Positions 53,123-63,044 are shown, counted from the stretch's first letter. The stretch is 64,000 nucleotides of DNA from Chroococcopsis sp964623815 (GCA_964623815.1 CAZUVR010000020.1:1-64000), one strand, 5' to 3'. The notes: generated by a model not told the origin, from the sequence alone. A program made the numbers and translations.

Positions 53123-53338
53123 ATGAATCGCTCTGTCAGTATCTTGGCAGAAATTCCCGAACAACTACACGAATCCCTACAACAGTATCTGGAAAGTCAT
53201 CCCACCTGGGATCAAGATCGGGTCTTTGCTGCTGCGTTATCCTTATTCTTGTTACAGAATGAGGCTAGTTTAGAAAATCCCTCTAAACATTACAGGGCCT
53301 GCGCCCAAATCTATCTAGAAACGCTATTTCAAAGATGA
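53123..53338 (+). CDS. DUF2811 family protein
   Basis: A 71-residue protein from the ATG at 53123, chosen for its Shine-Dalgarno GAGGTGG (53114-53120) and family fit (MNRSVSILAEIPEQLHESLQQYL). An ATG at 53072 would add 17 residues. The motif HPTWDQDRVFAAALSLFLLQN is the DUF2811 core; function unknown. Its stop overlaps the pth ATG (ATGA), so the two are translated together. Confidence 0.82.
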   Translation: MNRSVSILAEIPEQLHESLQQYLESHPTWDQDRVFAAALSLFLLQNEASLENPSKHYRACAQIYLETLFQR

Positions 53339-53997
53339 GTCAAGAAAATACCCAAGCTCTAATTATTCCCCGCCTAATAGTAGGTTTGGGTAATCCAGAG
53401 CCAAAATACGATCGAACCCGGCACAATATTGGTTTTGAGGCGGTGGATAAATTAGCCGATGTCTGGGGCATTTCTTGGCAGAATAATCAGAAATTTCAGG
53501 GATTCGTGGGCGAGGGAATCAGCGTTAACGGGCAGAAGGTGCGCCTACTCAAACCCCTAACCTATATGAATCGCTCCGGGCAGTCGGTGCGGGCCGTCTT
53601 GGATTGGTATAAACTATCGCCGGATTCTATCCTCGTCATCTATGACGATATGGATTTACCCCCGGGTAGAATACGAATGCGTCTATCCGGTTCGGCGGGG
53701 GGTCATAATGGAATAAAATCGATCATCGCCCACCTCGGAGGGGAAAATTTCGCCCGCCTCCGTATCGGTATCGGCAAGAATAAAAGTAATGAGACCATCT
53801 CTCACGTATTAGGAAAGTTCACCCCTGAAGAGATGGAAGTGATGAAAAAACTTTTAGATTTAATGATAGAGGCGATCGAACTCGGTATTAAACAAGGTTT
53901 AGAAAAAGCCATGAGTCTTTACAATAATAAGTCTATCCCTTTCCCGCAGGGGATAGAAGAGAGTGAAGAGAAAAGAGAAAAGAGAAGAGAGCTATAA
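53335..53997 (+). CDS. pth: peptidyl-tRNA hydrolase
   Basis: A 220-residue enzyme with the active-site region VGLGNPEPKYDRTRHNIGF (N20, catalytic H30) and VIYDDMDLPPGRIRMR, then GSAGGHNGIKSI. It releases tRNA from prematurely ended peptides. The last 15 residues (EESEEKREKRREL) are encoded by a purine-rich repeat and are not part of the family core. Confidence 0.95.
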   Translation: MSQENTQALIIPRLIVGLGNPEPKYDRTRHNIGFEAVDKLADVWGISWQNNQKFQGFVGEGISVNGQKVRLLKPLTYMNRSGQSVRAVLDWYKLSPDSILVIYDDMDLPPGRIRMRLSGSAGGHNGIKSIIAHLGGENFARLRIGIGKNKSNETISHVLGKFTPEEMEVMKKLLDLMIEAIELGIKQGLEKAMSLYNNKSIPFPQGIEESEEKREKRREL

Positions 53998-54036
53998 CCA
54001 CTCACTTCTCACTTCTGTTGCCTCACTTCTCACTTA
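53958..54036. repeat. purine-rich repeat and complementary pyrimidine repeat
   Basis: GAGAAAAGAGAAAAGAGAAG on the plus strand (within pth) is followed by two copies of CTCACTTCTCACTT (from 54001 and 54022). The arms resemble the terminator at 12996-13036. They can fold as an imperfect transcript-end hairpin. Confidence 0.55.
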
Positions 54037-54359
54037 GAGGGTTGCTGTTGATTCGTATTTTGTAATTGTTGAAGTTGGCGGCGTTTAAATTCCTCGGCAG
54101 CTTTATTGATCTCCTCATTGCTATCCTCTTGAAAATCAGATGCACTACGCCTTTGAAAATTAGAGTTATGAATCAAATCGAGGGGGTTAAACCCGTCGAT
54201 AACCCCACTGTTAAGCCCGCTAGCATCTTTCTCGTTTCTCTGAAAAGTAGTTGATTGGGAGGGATTATAAGTTTGGGCTTGAGCGGGGGTATGGAGATAA
54301 CCCGATAATAAAAAAATCGAGCCGAAGGTTAATGAACTTATCAGAAAATGTTTTTTCAT
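54030..54359 (-). CDS. small exported protein of unknown function
   Basis: A 109-residue protein with a signal peptide (1-28, ending AQA-Q). The rest is polar, with GVIDGFNPLDLIHNSNF and a Gln-rich coiled tail (EEINKAAEEFKRRQLQQLQN). Not assigned to a named family. It follows the ABC-2 permease region on the minus strand reading away from pth. Confidence 0.65.
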   Translation of the reverse strand: MKKHFLISSLTFGSIFLLSGYLHTPAQAQTYNPSQSTTFQRNEKDASGLNSGVIDGFNPLDLIHNSNFQRRSASDFQEDSNEEINKAAEEFKRRQLQQLQNTNQQQPSK

Positions 54360-54378
54360 AATCTTAAAGGGGGGTAAT

Positions 54379-55266
54379 TTAAGAAAAACGTCTGCGTAAC
54401 AGAGGCTGAATAGCTAGTAAAACTAGCGCATCGAAGGCTAATAAAATTCCTAAAACTCCGATAAAACTAAATTGTAACCAGGGAGTTGTCAGGACTATAC
54501 TATCGAGTGACCAAGAGGGATTGAAATAAATATAACGTATCGGCTCGATCGCGTAGGTGAGGGGATTGAGACTAGCCACCACTTTTAACCAATTCGCCAT
54601 GAAATTTAAAGGAGCTAGGGCGGTGCTGGCGAATAGTAAAGGTAAGTTGGTGACGAAGATAACGGCGATTAACTCGATATGGCCAGGTAGGGCGAAGGCT
54701 AAACCGAGACTGAGAGCAGTCATCCCCAAAACGACGAGGAAGACGATTAGAGCGATGGCTCCAAGGCCCGCCACATCGGGTAAACCCGCACCTAAGAGGG
54801 CGCTGGAGGCTACGATAACCGCAGTTTGAATGAAGGATAGGACGATGATATAAATTGTAGAGGCGGCGACGATCGAATAACGGGAACTCAGGGGGGCGAC
54901 GAGAAGACGATTGAGAAAGCCGAATTCTCGATCGAACATTACTGGTAAACCAGCGTTTAAAGCTCCGGAGAAGGCAGTAAAGACGATAACCCCGGGGGCG
55001 AGGAATTTTGCATAACTTAAGTCGTTACCGAAAAGGCCTTGAGGGGCATTATAAAATAAAGCACCGAAAAGCAAGAGCCACATAAAGGGTTGAATTACCC
55101 CGGCTACCAATGTAGAGGGGCGGCGCTGTAATTGGATGAATAGACGTTTCGTCATCGCTGACGTTTCTTGAAAAAAGTCGCCGAGGGGATTGCTTTTTTC
55201 TTCGATGATATTCCCCGAGGGATTGGGGGAGAGACTAGAGGGAAAGGGGGAAAGTGTTTGACTCAT
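54379..55266 (-). CDS. ABC-2 type transporter permease
   Basis: A 295-residue membrane protein with about six helices after a polar 30-residue N terminus. RPSTLVAGVIQPFMWLLLFGALF and PVMFDREFGFLNRLLVAPLSSRYSI are ABC-2 family blocks. It pairs with the ATPase 4 nt upstream on the same strand. Substrate unknown (drug or lipid-type exporter). Confidence 0.88.
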   Translation of the reverse strand: MSQTLSPFPSSLSPNPSGNIIEEKSNPLGDFFQETSAMTKRLFIQLQRRPSTLVAGVIQPFMWLLLFGALFYNAPQGLFGNDLSYAKFLAPGVIVFTAFSGALNAGLPVMFDREFGFLNRLLVAPLSSRYSIVAASTIYIIVLSFIQTAVIVASSALLGAGLPDVAGLGAIALIVFLVVLGMTALSLGLAFALPGHIELIAVIFVTNLPLLFASTALAPLNFMANWLKVVASLNPLTYAIEPIRYIYFNPSWSLDSIVLTTPWLQFSFIGVLGILLAFDALVLLAIQPLLRRRFS

Positions 55267-55270
55267 ATTT

Positions 55271-56290
55271 TTATTTCATGCTTTGTTTTTTTTCTGCTTT
55301 TAAATCTCGATTACCGGAGGCGGCAATCTCGGCATCCATCAGGGTTTTTCCCGTCGCCGCCAGATAGACATCATCCAGACTGGGGCGGGATTGGGCCATA
55401 CTGAAAATTGGCAATCCGGATACTTCTAGAGTTTGTTCAATTTTACTTAAAGGATTGCTCTGTGGGGTAACGATGAGATTAAGGGTGTTACCTTGAGATG
55501 AATTGATGATTACCTCTTCTACAAAGGGGAGAGAGGCGAGGATGTCTTTAGCTTTTTGGGCTTCGTCAACGGGGGAGAATTCTCGGATTTTCAGGGTAAC
55601 TTTGTCGCCCCCGACTCTATCTTTTAACTCGGAGGGGGTGCCCTCGGCTATAACTGTACCTTGATCGATAATAGCCAATCGATCGGCCAGTGCGTCTATT
55701 TCTTCTAGATAGTGGCTGGTGATGATAACTGTAGTACCGGCGGCTCGTAATTGACGCAGGAAATCCCAAACGATAAAACGGCTCTCTATGTCTAAGCCTA
55801 CCGTAGGTTCATCGAGTACCAACACTTCTGGCTTATGGAGTAACCCGGCGGCTAAATCGAGACGTTTTTTTATACCGCCCGAATAGCTACCGGTTTTCTT
55901 ATTGGCGTAATTTTCCAAGCCGAGAAGTTTAATAAGTTCGTCTATACGTTCTTTGGCCCGTTTCCCGGGAAGATGATAGAGGGCCGCTTGTAGGTTTAAT
56001 AATTCGCGCCCGGTGAGAATTTTGTCTAAGGCTACCTCTTGGGCTACGTATCCGAGTCTCTGACGGGCGGTTTTAGGGTTATCGATAACCGGGATACCGC
56101 CCACTTCGATGAAGCCGGAATCGGGTTTAGTGAGGGTACAGAGACAGCGGATAGTGGTGGTTTTGCCCGCGCCGTTGGGGCCGAGCAGTCCGAAGATTTC
56201 ACCGCTTTTGACGGAAAAAGAAACATCCTTAACCGCTTGTACTTCTCCGTAGCTTTTCTGTAAGTTTTTTATTACTACCGCAGCCGTCAT
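55271..56290 (-). CDS. ABC-2 type transporter ATP-binding protein (daunorubicin-resistance type)
   Basis: A 339-residue ATPase from the ATG at 56290 (MTAAVVIKNLQKSYG); a TTG at 56299 is less likely. Walker A GPNGAGKTT, signature YSGGIKKRLDLAAGL, Walker B VLVLDEPTVGLD, switch ITSHYLEEID. The DrrA-like C-terminal domain includes RPSLDDVYLAATGK. It drives the permease encoded 4 nt downstream. Divergent from asnS. Confidence 0.9.
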   Translation of the reverse strand: MTAAVVIKNLQKSYGEVQAVKDVSFSVKSGEIFGLLGPNGAGKTTTIRCLCTLTKPDSGFIEVGGIPVIDNPKTARQRLGYVAQEVALDKILTGRELLNLQAALYHLPGKRAKERIDELIKLLGLENYANKKTGSYSGGIKKRLDLAAGLLHKPEVLVLDEPTVGLDIESRFIVWDFLRQLRAAGTTVIITSHYLEEIDALADRLAIIDQGTVIAEGTPSELKDRVGGDKVTLKIREFSPVDEAQKAKDILASLPFVEEVIINSSQGNTLNLIVTPQSNPLSKIEQTLEVSGLPIFSMAQSRPSLDDVYLAATGKTLMDAEIAASGNRDLKAEKKQSMK

Positions 56291-56352
56291 AGGGTTCAAT
56301 CGATGTTTTACTATAACTCTCTTTTCTTATTGTAGTGGGTATGGATGGGGGC

Positions 56353-56380
56353 GGGAGTCGGGAGTTGGGAGTTGGGAGTC
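56353..56380. repeat. heptamer repeat between ABC exporter and asnS
   Basis: Four GGGAGTY units (GGGAGTCGGGAGTTGGGAGT and so on) in the 134-nt divergent gap, a further member of the TTGGGAG family. Confidence 0.7.
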
Positions 56381-56424
56381 GCGAATTATTATAATTGATG
56401 GATGAACCGAGATTGAGGACTTCC

Positions 56425-57792
56425 ATGAACAGAAGGATTAAGGATATATTGAAAGTAGGTCAGGCCGATGAAACCATCACTGTCCAAGGTTGGGTGAGGA
56501 CGAAAAGAGAGTTAAAAGACTTTTCTTTCCTAGAACTCAATGACGGCTCATCGATGGCGAATCTTCAAGTTATCCTCACTCCCGATATACCTGATTACGG
56601 CCCCCTGCTCAAACAAATTAATACCGGCGCATCGGTGGAAGTGGAGGGGGTGTTAGTACCGTCTCAGGGCAAAGGACAGGCGATCGAACTTAAAGCCTCT
56701 TCTTTAAAAGTATACGGCGAATGTCCCGCCGATTATCCGCTACAGAAAAAAAGACACTCTTTTGAGTTCTTGCGTACTATTGCCCACTTGAGGGGGCGCA
56801 CTAATACTTTAGGGGCTGTGATACGGGTGAGAAACGCTTGCTCTACCGCCATACACAACTTTTTTCAGGAGAAGGGTTTCTTGTGGGTACATACTCCCAT
56901 CATCACCGCTAACGACTGTGAAGGGGCGGGGGAATTATTCACCGTCACCAACCTGGATTTACACGGCAAGAAAATAGATTTTTCTGAAGACTTTTTCGGA
57001 AAGAGAGCTTACTTAACCGTCAGCGGGCAATTAGAAGCGGAAGTTATGGCAATGGCTTTTCAAAATGTCTATACCTTTGGCCCCACTTTCCGCGCCGAAA
57101 ATTCTAATACTTCTCGCCACTTAGCAGAGTTTTGGATGGTAGAGCCAGAGATGGCTTTTTGTGATATTGTCGGCGATCAAGATTTAGCAGAAGAATTTCT
57201 AAAATATATCTTTAAATTCGTCCTCGACAACTGTCAAGAAGATATGGAATTCTTTAACGAGAGGATTGATAATAGTGTCTTAGCAACAGCGGATAATATT
57301 ATCAATAATGAGTTCGCTAGAATTACCTATACTGAAGCGGTTGACTTGTTGCTCAAGAGCGATAAAACCTTTGAATTTCCCGTAGAGTGGGGCATAGATT
57401 TACAATCGGAACACGAGCGTTATTTAGCCGAGGAGTTATTTAAAAAGCCCACGATAGTCACTAACTACCCTAAGACGATTAAGGCTTTTTATATGCGTCT
57501 TAATGATGATGATAAAACCGTCGCGGCTATGGATATTCTAGCTCCGAAAATCGGGGAGATTATCGGCGGTTCACAACGGGAGGAGAGATTAGACGTATTA
57601 ATCAGCCGGATTAAAGAGCAGGGGATGAACCCGGAAGATTTATGGTGGTATCTAGACCTACGTAAATACGGCACCGTACCCCATGCCGGCTTCGGTTTGG
57701 GCTTCGAGCGTTTGGTTCAATTCATGACGGGTATGGGTAATATTCGTGATGTTATTCCTTTCCCACGCACACCTTTAAGTGCGGAGTTTTAA
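56425..57792 (+). CDS. asnS: asparaginyl-tRNA synthetase
   Basis: A 455-residue class IIb synthetase from the ATG at 56425 (MNRRIKDILK), preceded by GAGGA at 56415-56419; in-frame ATG 56398 has no such site. An N-terminal OB-fold (VQGWVRTKREL) is followed by the catalytic core: motif 2 TFRAENSNTSRHLAEFWMVEPE and motif 3 GFGLGFERLVQFM. It charges tRNA-Asn in the cytoplasm. Confidence 0.96.
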   Translation: MNRRIKDILKVGQADETITVQGWVRTKRELKDFSFLELNDGSSMANLQVILTPDIPDYGPLLKQINTGASVEVEGVLVPSQGKGQAIELKASSLKVYGECPADYPLQKKRHSFEFLRTIAHLRGRTNTLGAVIRVRNACSTAIHNFFQEKGFLWVHTPIITANDCEGAGELFTVTNLDLHGKKIDFSEDFFGKRAYLTVSGQLEAEVMAMAFQNVYTFGPTFRAENSNTSRHLAEFWMVEPEMAFCDIVGDQDLAEEFLKYIFKFVLDNCQEDMEFFNERIDNSVLATADNIINNEFARITYTEAVDLLLKSDKTFEFPVEWGIDLQSEHERYLAEELFKKPTIVTNYPKTIKAFYMRLNDDDKTVAAMDILAPKIGEIIGGSQREERLDVLISRIKEQGMNPEDLWWYLDLRKYGTVPHAGFGLGFERLVQFMTGMGNIRDVIPFPRTPLSAEF

Positions 57793-57796
57793 AGTA

Positions 57797-57824
57797 AAGG
57801 GCGTATTCAATTAGTAACGCCCTT
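57797..57824. terminator. bidirectional hairpin between asnS and opcA
   Basis: AAGGGCGT (57797-57804) pairs with ACGCCCTT (57817-57824), 12-nt loop, in the 48-nt gap between convergent genes. Only short T stretches follow. Confidence 0.6.
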
Positions 57825-57840
57825 GTTCTCTAGCCTTTCT

Positions 57841-59205
57841 CTAGCTCATCAAAGCAAGTATATCCGTTACCACTTTCATACTTTCCTGATAGAGAAGATC
57901 CTCGCCCCAACGCTGTAACTGTCTCCCTAAAAGAGTTTCTGTTTTTTGATCGGCTAAAGAGCTTACCTGCTGAATGCGACAGGCTTGGGCACCGCCGCCA
58001 GCCTCCATACGCATACAGCCGGTAGTTTCCGAACACAAAACGGTACAGCAATCGGCTGTCGGATTGGTAGAACTGAGTTTAATACTGATCAGATCGCCAA
58101 GCACCGAACCCCAACTAGCCATAGGAATTCCCGCTAATTCGGCTTCGATAGTACGTTGGTTTTCAGTAGTGAAAGTGATGCGCCTTATATCATAGTCGCC
58201 CCCCTCTTCTTTATAACCCACAGCTCGCCATTGCAGACGGCTCGCTACCCAACCTAGATACATCAGAGCTTGAGCTGGATTCCCCTGCTCATAGTCTACA
58301 ACGAGACGATCGATCTCTAAAACGGAGCTACGACGTTCTGGGGGGTCAAAAGCTTCGGCGGTTAATTCCTGCCAGGCGGATAACCTAGACCAATTGAGGT
58401 CAGCCACACCCGCATCGATAGCTAATAATTGGCTCACCTGAGCGAGATCGTTTTGAGGCGAACGGAAGGTGCTAGAGTCGATGATGATCGTATCACACTG
58501 ATTAGCCAGTTTTTTAAACAAGCCATATTCTAAATCCGGGCTGGCTTTCCACCAGAGAAAAGAAGGTAAACCAGGAATCATCAACTCGGAGATGATACCG
58601 CTTATCCGTTCTAAAGCTTCCGCCGTACCTCTGAGCATAATATACTCGCAACAGATCAAGGTGTTATGGCTACGTTTATTGACGGGGCAGTAGGCGGATA
58701 CCTGGGCGCTAACCCCTTCATCGGCTTCGATGGTGGGGCAGAGGGTAATGATACGGCAGGGATTAGATGCGGCGATCGCATCCGCCAAGCCCACCCCCTC
58801 TAAATCTGGGGCGTAGTGACGGCTTGCCATCTCTTCGGCTTTGGCTAATTTCCCCTCCGCTTTCAATTGGGCCACTTCGGCTTTCATCCGGTCTAATAAA
58901 TTCGCGTCTGATGTCCCAGTAGGTTCGAGTCCATAATCTTTCTGAATCGACTTGATCGCCGCTACGGTACGCGGCCCGGCTATACCATCGATCGGCCCGG
59001 TATAGTACCCTAACAGGGTCATCAGGTGTTGTACGTCATCCGGCTCGTAGACGACGAAGGTGAAGGTAGTAGCCCGGGTGGCAGCTAAACCGTCATCGGA
59101 ATCGCTGTAAGCCTGCCAGATATTGCGTAATTCGCTTTCTAGAAAATCGAGCGAAACATCCTTAGGTGTTTGTAAAGGTACAACTGGCGGTGTTTGAGTA
59201 GTCAT
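57841..59205 (-). CDS. opcA: glucose-6-phosphate dehydrogenase assembly/activator protein OpcA
   Basis: A 454-residue protein. Residues about 55-110 (LLGYYTGPIDGIAGPRTVAAIKSIQKDYGL) look like a peptidoglycan-binding-type domain, usual in cyanobacterial OpcA. The OpcA core follows (CPVNKRSHNTLICCEYIMLRGTAEALERI). OpcA helps assemble and redox-regulate Zwf, encoded 31 nt upstream. Last gene of fbp-tal-zwf-opcA. Confidence 0.94.
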   Translation of the reverse strand: MTTQTPPVVPLQTPKDVSLDFLESELRNIWQAYSDSDDGLAATRATTFTFVVYEPDDVQHLMTLLGYYTGPIDGIAGPRTVAAIKSIQKDYGLEPTGTSDANLLDRMKAEVAQLKAEGKLAKAEEMASRHYAPDLEGVGLADAIAASNPCRIITLCPTIEADEGVSAQVSAYCPVNKRSHNTLICCEYIMLRGTAEALERISGIISELMIPGLPSFLWWKASPDLEYGLFKKLANQCDTIIIDSSTFRSPQNDLAQVSQLLAIDAGVADLNWSRLSAWQELTAEAFDPPERRSSVLEIDRLVVDYEQGNPAQALMYLGWVASRLQWRAVGYKEEGGDYDIRRITFTTENQRTIEAELAGIPMASWGSVLGDLISIKLSSTNPTADCCTVLCSETTGCMRMEAGGGAQACRIQQVSSLADQKTETLLGRQLQRWGEDLLYQESMKVVTDILALMS

Positions 59206-59236
59206 AAAATGCTTAATCCTCTACGGTAGTTAACGA

Positions 59237-60766
59237 TTACAAACGTCGCCAACGACGACCATCACGGTTGAGTAAGAACTCGGCTTCTGTGGGTTCCCAG
59301 GTTCCTGCCTCGTATTGAGGCACTGTAGCCGGATCGGCGGGGGCATCCCAAGCCGCTAGAGCCGGTGTCACAACCCGCCAGGCTTCTTCCACTTCATCGG
59401 CGCGGGTGAAGAGAGTCTGATCCCCTAACATCGCATCCAATAATAGGCGGTGATAAGCGTCGGCGGTTGCCATGCCAAAAGAAGAACCATAATTAAAGTC
59501 CATCTCTACGGTACGGGTACGTAATTCCGCCCCGGGCATTTTCGCCTCGAATCTTAGAGCTATACCCTCATTCGGTTGAATCCTCATGCTCAGTACATTA
59601 GCATTAGTTTGATGAGCTACGGACTGGAAGATTAACAGGGGTACTTCCCGAAACTGAATAGCAATCTCCGATACGCGCTTCGGTAAACGTTTCCCGGTGC
59701 GTAGATAGAAGGGCACCCCCTGCCAGCGCCAGTTATCTACCATCAATTTCATCGCCACATAGGTAGGTGTGGTGGAATTGGGATCGACTCCCGGCTCCTG
59801 TCGGTAGCCCGGCACTGGTTTACCCTTCATCCAACCCGCACTATATTGACCCCTGACGGCAGATTTATCGAGATTGTGAATATCCGCTAGATGAGTTGCC
59901 TGTAACACCTTAACTTTCTCGTTGCGGATACTATCAGCGCTGATGGCGTTAGGTGCTTCCATCGCTGTCAGACAGAATAGCTGCATGAGGTGATTCTGCA
60001 CCATATCCCGCAACGCCCCGGATTTTTCGTAATATCCCGCTCTGTCCTCTACTCCTACGGTTTCCGCTACGGTAATCTGTACGTGATCTACGAACTGCCG
60101 ATTCCAGAGCGGCTCGAAGATAGCGTTAGCAAAACGGAAGACTAAGAGATTCTGTACCGTTTCTTTGCCGAGGTAGTGGTCGATGCGATAGACTTGGCTC
60201 TCTTGACAGACTTTCTGTACGACGCGGTTTAACACCTGCGCCGAGCTTAAATCTTTACCGAAAGGTTTCTCGATTACTAATCTGTGTTTGATGGGGTCGC
60301 TTAACATCCCAGCCGCACCGAGATTTTTAATTCCTGGGGGGAAGAAGTTAGGAGACACCGCCAGATAGAAAACCCGATTGCCTCTAGTTCCTCTTTGAAC
60401 GTCCAACTCTTCCAGAAAAACTTTCATTTTTTCGTAGCTTTCCGGATCGTCCATATTACCTGGGAAGTAAAATAGTCCCTCGGCGAATTCTTTCCATAAT
60501 TCTTCGTTACCGATACCGTCGGAGAATTCTTCGATACCCTGCCGCATATGTTCGCGGAAGTAGTCGTGACTCCATTCTCGGCGTGCCGTTCCTACAATAG
60601 TCATCTCTGGCGGCAGTCTTCGCTCTCTTTTCATTTGATAGAGGGCGGGGACGAGTTTTCTTTGGGTGAGGTCGCCCGATGCCCCGAAAATGACTAAAAT
60701 TAACGGCTCTGGTGTTCTTTCTTGTCGGAGACCGACGCGAAAGGGATTTTCGAGTAAAGTAACCAT
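59237..60766 (-). CDS. zwf: glucose-6-phosphate 1-dehydrogenase
   Basis: A 509-residue enzyme: NADP site FGASGDLTQRKLVPALYQ, active-site RIDHYLGKETVQN. It opens the oxidative pentose phosphate pathway, the main dark source of NADPH in cyanobacteria. It is 15 nt after tal and 31 nt before opcA. Confidence 0.97.
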   Translation of the reverse strand: MVTLLENPFRVGLRQERTPEPLILVIFGASGDLTQRKLVPALYQMKRERRLPPEMTIVGTARREWSHDYFREHMRQGIEEFSDGIGNEELWKEFAEGLFYFPGNMDDPESYEKMKVFLEELDVQRGTRGNRVFYLAVSPNFFPPGIKNLGAAGMLSDPIKHRLVIEKPFGKDLSSAQVLNRVVQKVCQESQVYRIDHYLGKETVQNLLVFRFANAIFEPLWNRQFVDHVQITVAETVGVEDRAGYYEKSGALRDMVQNHLMQLFCLTAMEAPNAISADSIRNEKVKVLQATHLADIHNLDKSAVRGQYSAGWMKGKPVPGYRQEPGVDPNSTTPTYVAMKLMVDNWRWQGVPFYLRTGKRLPKRVSEIAIQFREVPLLIFQSVAHQTNANVLSMRIQPNEGIALRFEAKMPGAELRTRTVEMDFNYGSSFGMATADAYHRLLLDAMLGDQTLFTRADEVEEAWRVVTPALAAWDAPADPATVPQYEAGTWEPTEAEFLLNRDGRRWRRL

Positions 60767-60781
60767 AGGATCAAGGTGAAT

Positions 60782-61924
60782 TTAGGAAACGGGGGCTAAT
60801 TTTTGTACTTTTTCCTGTAACGATGTCATCAGGGATTGGAATGGTGTGACAAATTTACCGATACCGTCTATGAGTAAGTCTTCCATTACTACATCGAGGT
60901 TGATATTGACATCGGTATCGTTTAATGCGTCTATAACCGCGTAAGCCTCGTCTATATTGCTCTCGATGCGATCGCCTGGGTGACAGTGATCGGCACAAGC
61001 TTCGATAGTAGCTGGCGGTAGGGTGTTAACGGTATTTTGTCCGATCAACTCATCCACATACAACACATCGCTATAGGCGGGGTTTTTTGTGCCGGTACTA
61101 GCCCAGAGTAAACGCTGCTCCTTCGCCCCTTTAGCCGCTAGAGCCTGCCATCTTTCGCTACCGTAGATTTCTTTATATTTTTGATAGGCTACTTTAGCGT
61201 TAGCAATCGCTATCTTCCCTTTAATCGCCTCTAGTTTTTCCTTATCGCCGCCCTCTTTAATCTTGGCATCGAGTCGCTCGTCTATATTACTATCGATCCT
61301 GCTTAAAAAGAAACTAGCGACGGAAGCTATATTACTAATATCTTTTCCTTCGGCGGCGCGTTTTTCTAACCCTTCGATGTAAGCCCAAGCCGTATTTACA
61401 TAACTATCTACGGAAAAGAGTAGGGTGACGTTGACGTTGATCCCTTCCGAAATCACCTGCTGTACCGCCGGTAAACCTTCGGTAGTGCCGGGAATTTTAA
61501 TCATCAGATTGGGGCGGTTTATAGTAGCGAAATAACGTCTCGCTTCCTTAATCGTTGATTCGGTATCGAGGGCGATCGTAGGCGGTACTTCAATACTCAC
61601 ATAGCCATCTAATCCTTTAGATTGTTCGTAGATAGAGCGGAAAACATCACAGGCATTTTTAATATCTTCAAATACTAAAGATTCGTATATTTCCATCACG
61701 GATTTACCCGCTCTTATTCCCGCTTCTATATCAGCATCGTATATTTTATTCCCTTTAATCGCTTTTTCAAAAATAGCTGGGTTAGAAGTTATACCTACAA
61801 TTCCTCTAGTTTTAATTAACTCCAGAAGCTCACCAGATTGAATTAAATCTCTACTGAGATTATCCATCCAAATACTTTGACCATATTGTTGCTCAATTTC
61901 TAGGATGGGGTTGTTAGCTACCAT
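60782..61924 (-). CDS. tal: transaldolase
   Basis: A 380-residue TIM barrel of the long transaldolase type, with GIVGITSNPAIFEKAI and the Schiff-base lysine in NLMIKIPGTTEG (K143). It transfers dihydroxyacetone units between sugar phosphates. The cluster fbp-tal-zwf-opcA places it in carbon storage and turnover. Confidence 0.96.
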   Translation of the reverse strand: MVANNPILEIEQQYGQSIWMDNLSRDLIQSGELLELIKTRGIVGITSNPAIFEKAIKGNKIYDADIEAGIRAGKSVMEIYESLVFEDIKNACDVFRSIYEQSKGLDGYVSIEVPPTIALDTESTIKEARRYFATINRPNLMIKIPGTTEGLPAVQQVISEGINVNVTLLFSVDSYVNTAWAYIEGLEKRAAEGKDISNIASVASFFLSRIDSNIDERLDAKIKEGGDKEKLEAIKGKIAIANAKVAYQKYKEIYGSERWQALAAKGAKEQRLLWASTGTKNPAYSDVLYVDELIGQNTVNTLPPATIEACADHCHPGDRIESNIDEAYAVIDALNDTDVNINLDVVMEDLLIDGIGKFVTPFQSLMTSLQEKVQKLAPVS

Positions 61925-62012
61925 AAACTACTCCTATAAGGGACGTTTCTATTTACAACTTATCGAAAACGGAAGAATAAAGGACGGATGGATGAACTTT
62001 TTAAGGTTTTTT

Positions 62013-63044
62013 TTATCTTTGTTTTCTATCCTCGATGAAAGATTCCACGAGTTTCACATCCTCCGGGCTACCGATAATTAGGGGTGTGCGTTGGTGTAAT
62101 TTCGTCGGTACGATGTCGAGTAGGTTCTGAACACCATCGCTGGCCCTACCGCCAGCCTGTTCGATAAGGAAGGCTAGAGGAGCGGTTTCGTAGAGGAGGC
62201 GTAATTTTCCCTGTGGATTCTTTTCCGTACCGGGATAAAGGAACACACCCCCCTGCATGAGGATACGGTGTATGTCCCCCACCAATGCCCCGCTATAACG
62301 GGCGGTATAACCTTCGTGGCGGTGGACGTAGCGGGTATAATCCCGAATAGCTTCGTCCCATTGCCAGAAATTCCCCTCGTTAGTGCTGTATACAGGCCCG
62401 TGAGCCGGAATCTTAATATTTTCCTGAGCGAGGATGAATTCACCCAAACTGGGGTCAAGGATGAAGGAATGAACACCGTCACCGATCGAGTAAACTAGCA
62501 TGGTAGAGGGGCCGTAAAGAACATAACCGGCGGCGATTTGTTGTCTACCACTCTGCAATAAATCGAGGGCTTCTCCGTCCAAATCTTCCCCTTGCTGTTG
62601 CCGGATGGCGAAGATGGAACCGACATTAAGGTTAATATCCACATTAGATGATCCGTCGATGGGATCGTACAGCAGAGTATAACGGCCGATGGGGCAGTTT
62701 TCAGGAATGTAATAGGGTTTATCCATTTCTTCGGAGGCGAGACGACATACCAAACCACTCTGTTTGAAGACGGCGATAAACACCTCGTTAGCGTACACAT
62801 CCATTTTTTTCACCGATTCGCCCTGTACGTTGGTTTCTCCGGTAAAACCGAGGACATCAGCCATTAAACCGGCACGGCTGAGGCGACGGGCGATTAATTT
62901 CGCGGCTAAGGCGATACGATTCATGATAGCGCTGAGGTCTTGCGCGTCCGGGGCGAAACTGTGTAACTGTTGTAATACGTGGCGGGAGAGGGTGGTACAG
63001 TCACGATCGATCGTCAATTCGGGAATATTAATGGTACCTGTCAT
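62013..63044 (-). CDS. fbp: fructose-1,6-bisphosphatase class I
   Basis: A 343-residue FBPase with the metal-binding motif YDPIDGSSNVDINLNVGSIF (listed as YDPIDGSSN then VDINL) and C-terminal LLYETAPLAFLIEQAGG. It works in gluconeogenesis and the Calvin cycle. It is separated from tal by 88 nt, and a promoter in the 173-nt upstream gap is likely but not identified. Confidence 0.95.
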   Translation of the reverse strand: MTGTINIPELTIDRDCTTLSRHVLQQLHSFAPDAQDLSAIMNRIALAAKLIARRLSRAGLMADVLGFTGETNVQGESVKKMDVYANEVFIAVFKQSGLVCRLASEEMDKPYYIPENCPIGRYTLLYDPIDGSSNVDINLNVGSIFAIRQQQGEDLDGEALDLLQSGRQQIAAGYVLYGPSTMLVYSIGDGVHSFILDPSLGEFILAQENIKIPAHGPVYSTNEGNFWQWDEAIRDYTRYVHRHEGYTARYSGALVGDIHRILMQGGVFLYPGTEKNPQGKLRLLYETAPLAFLIEQAGGRASDGVQNLLDIVPTKLHQRTPLIIGSPEDVKLVESFIEDRKQR

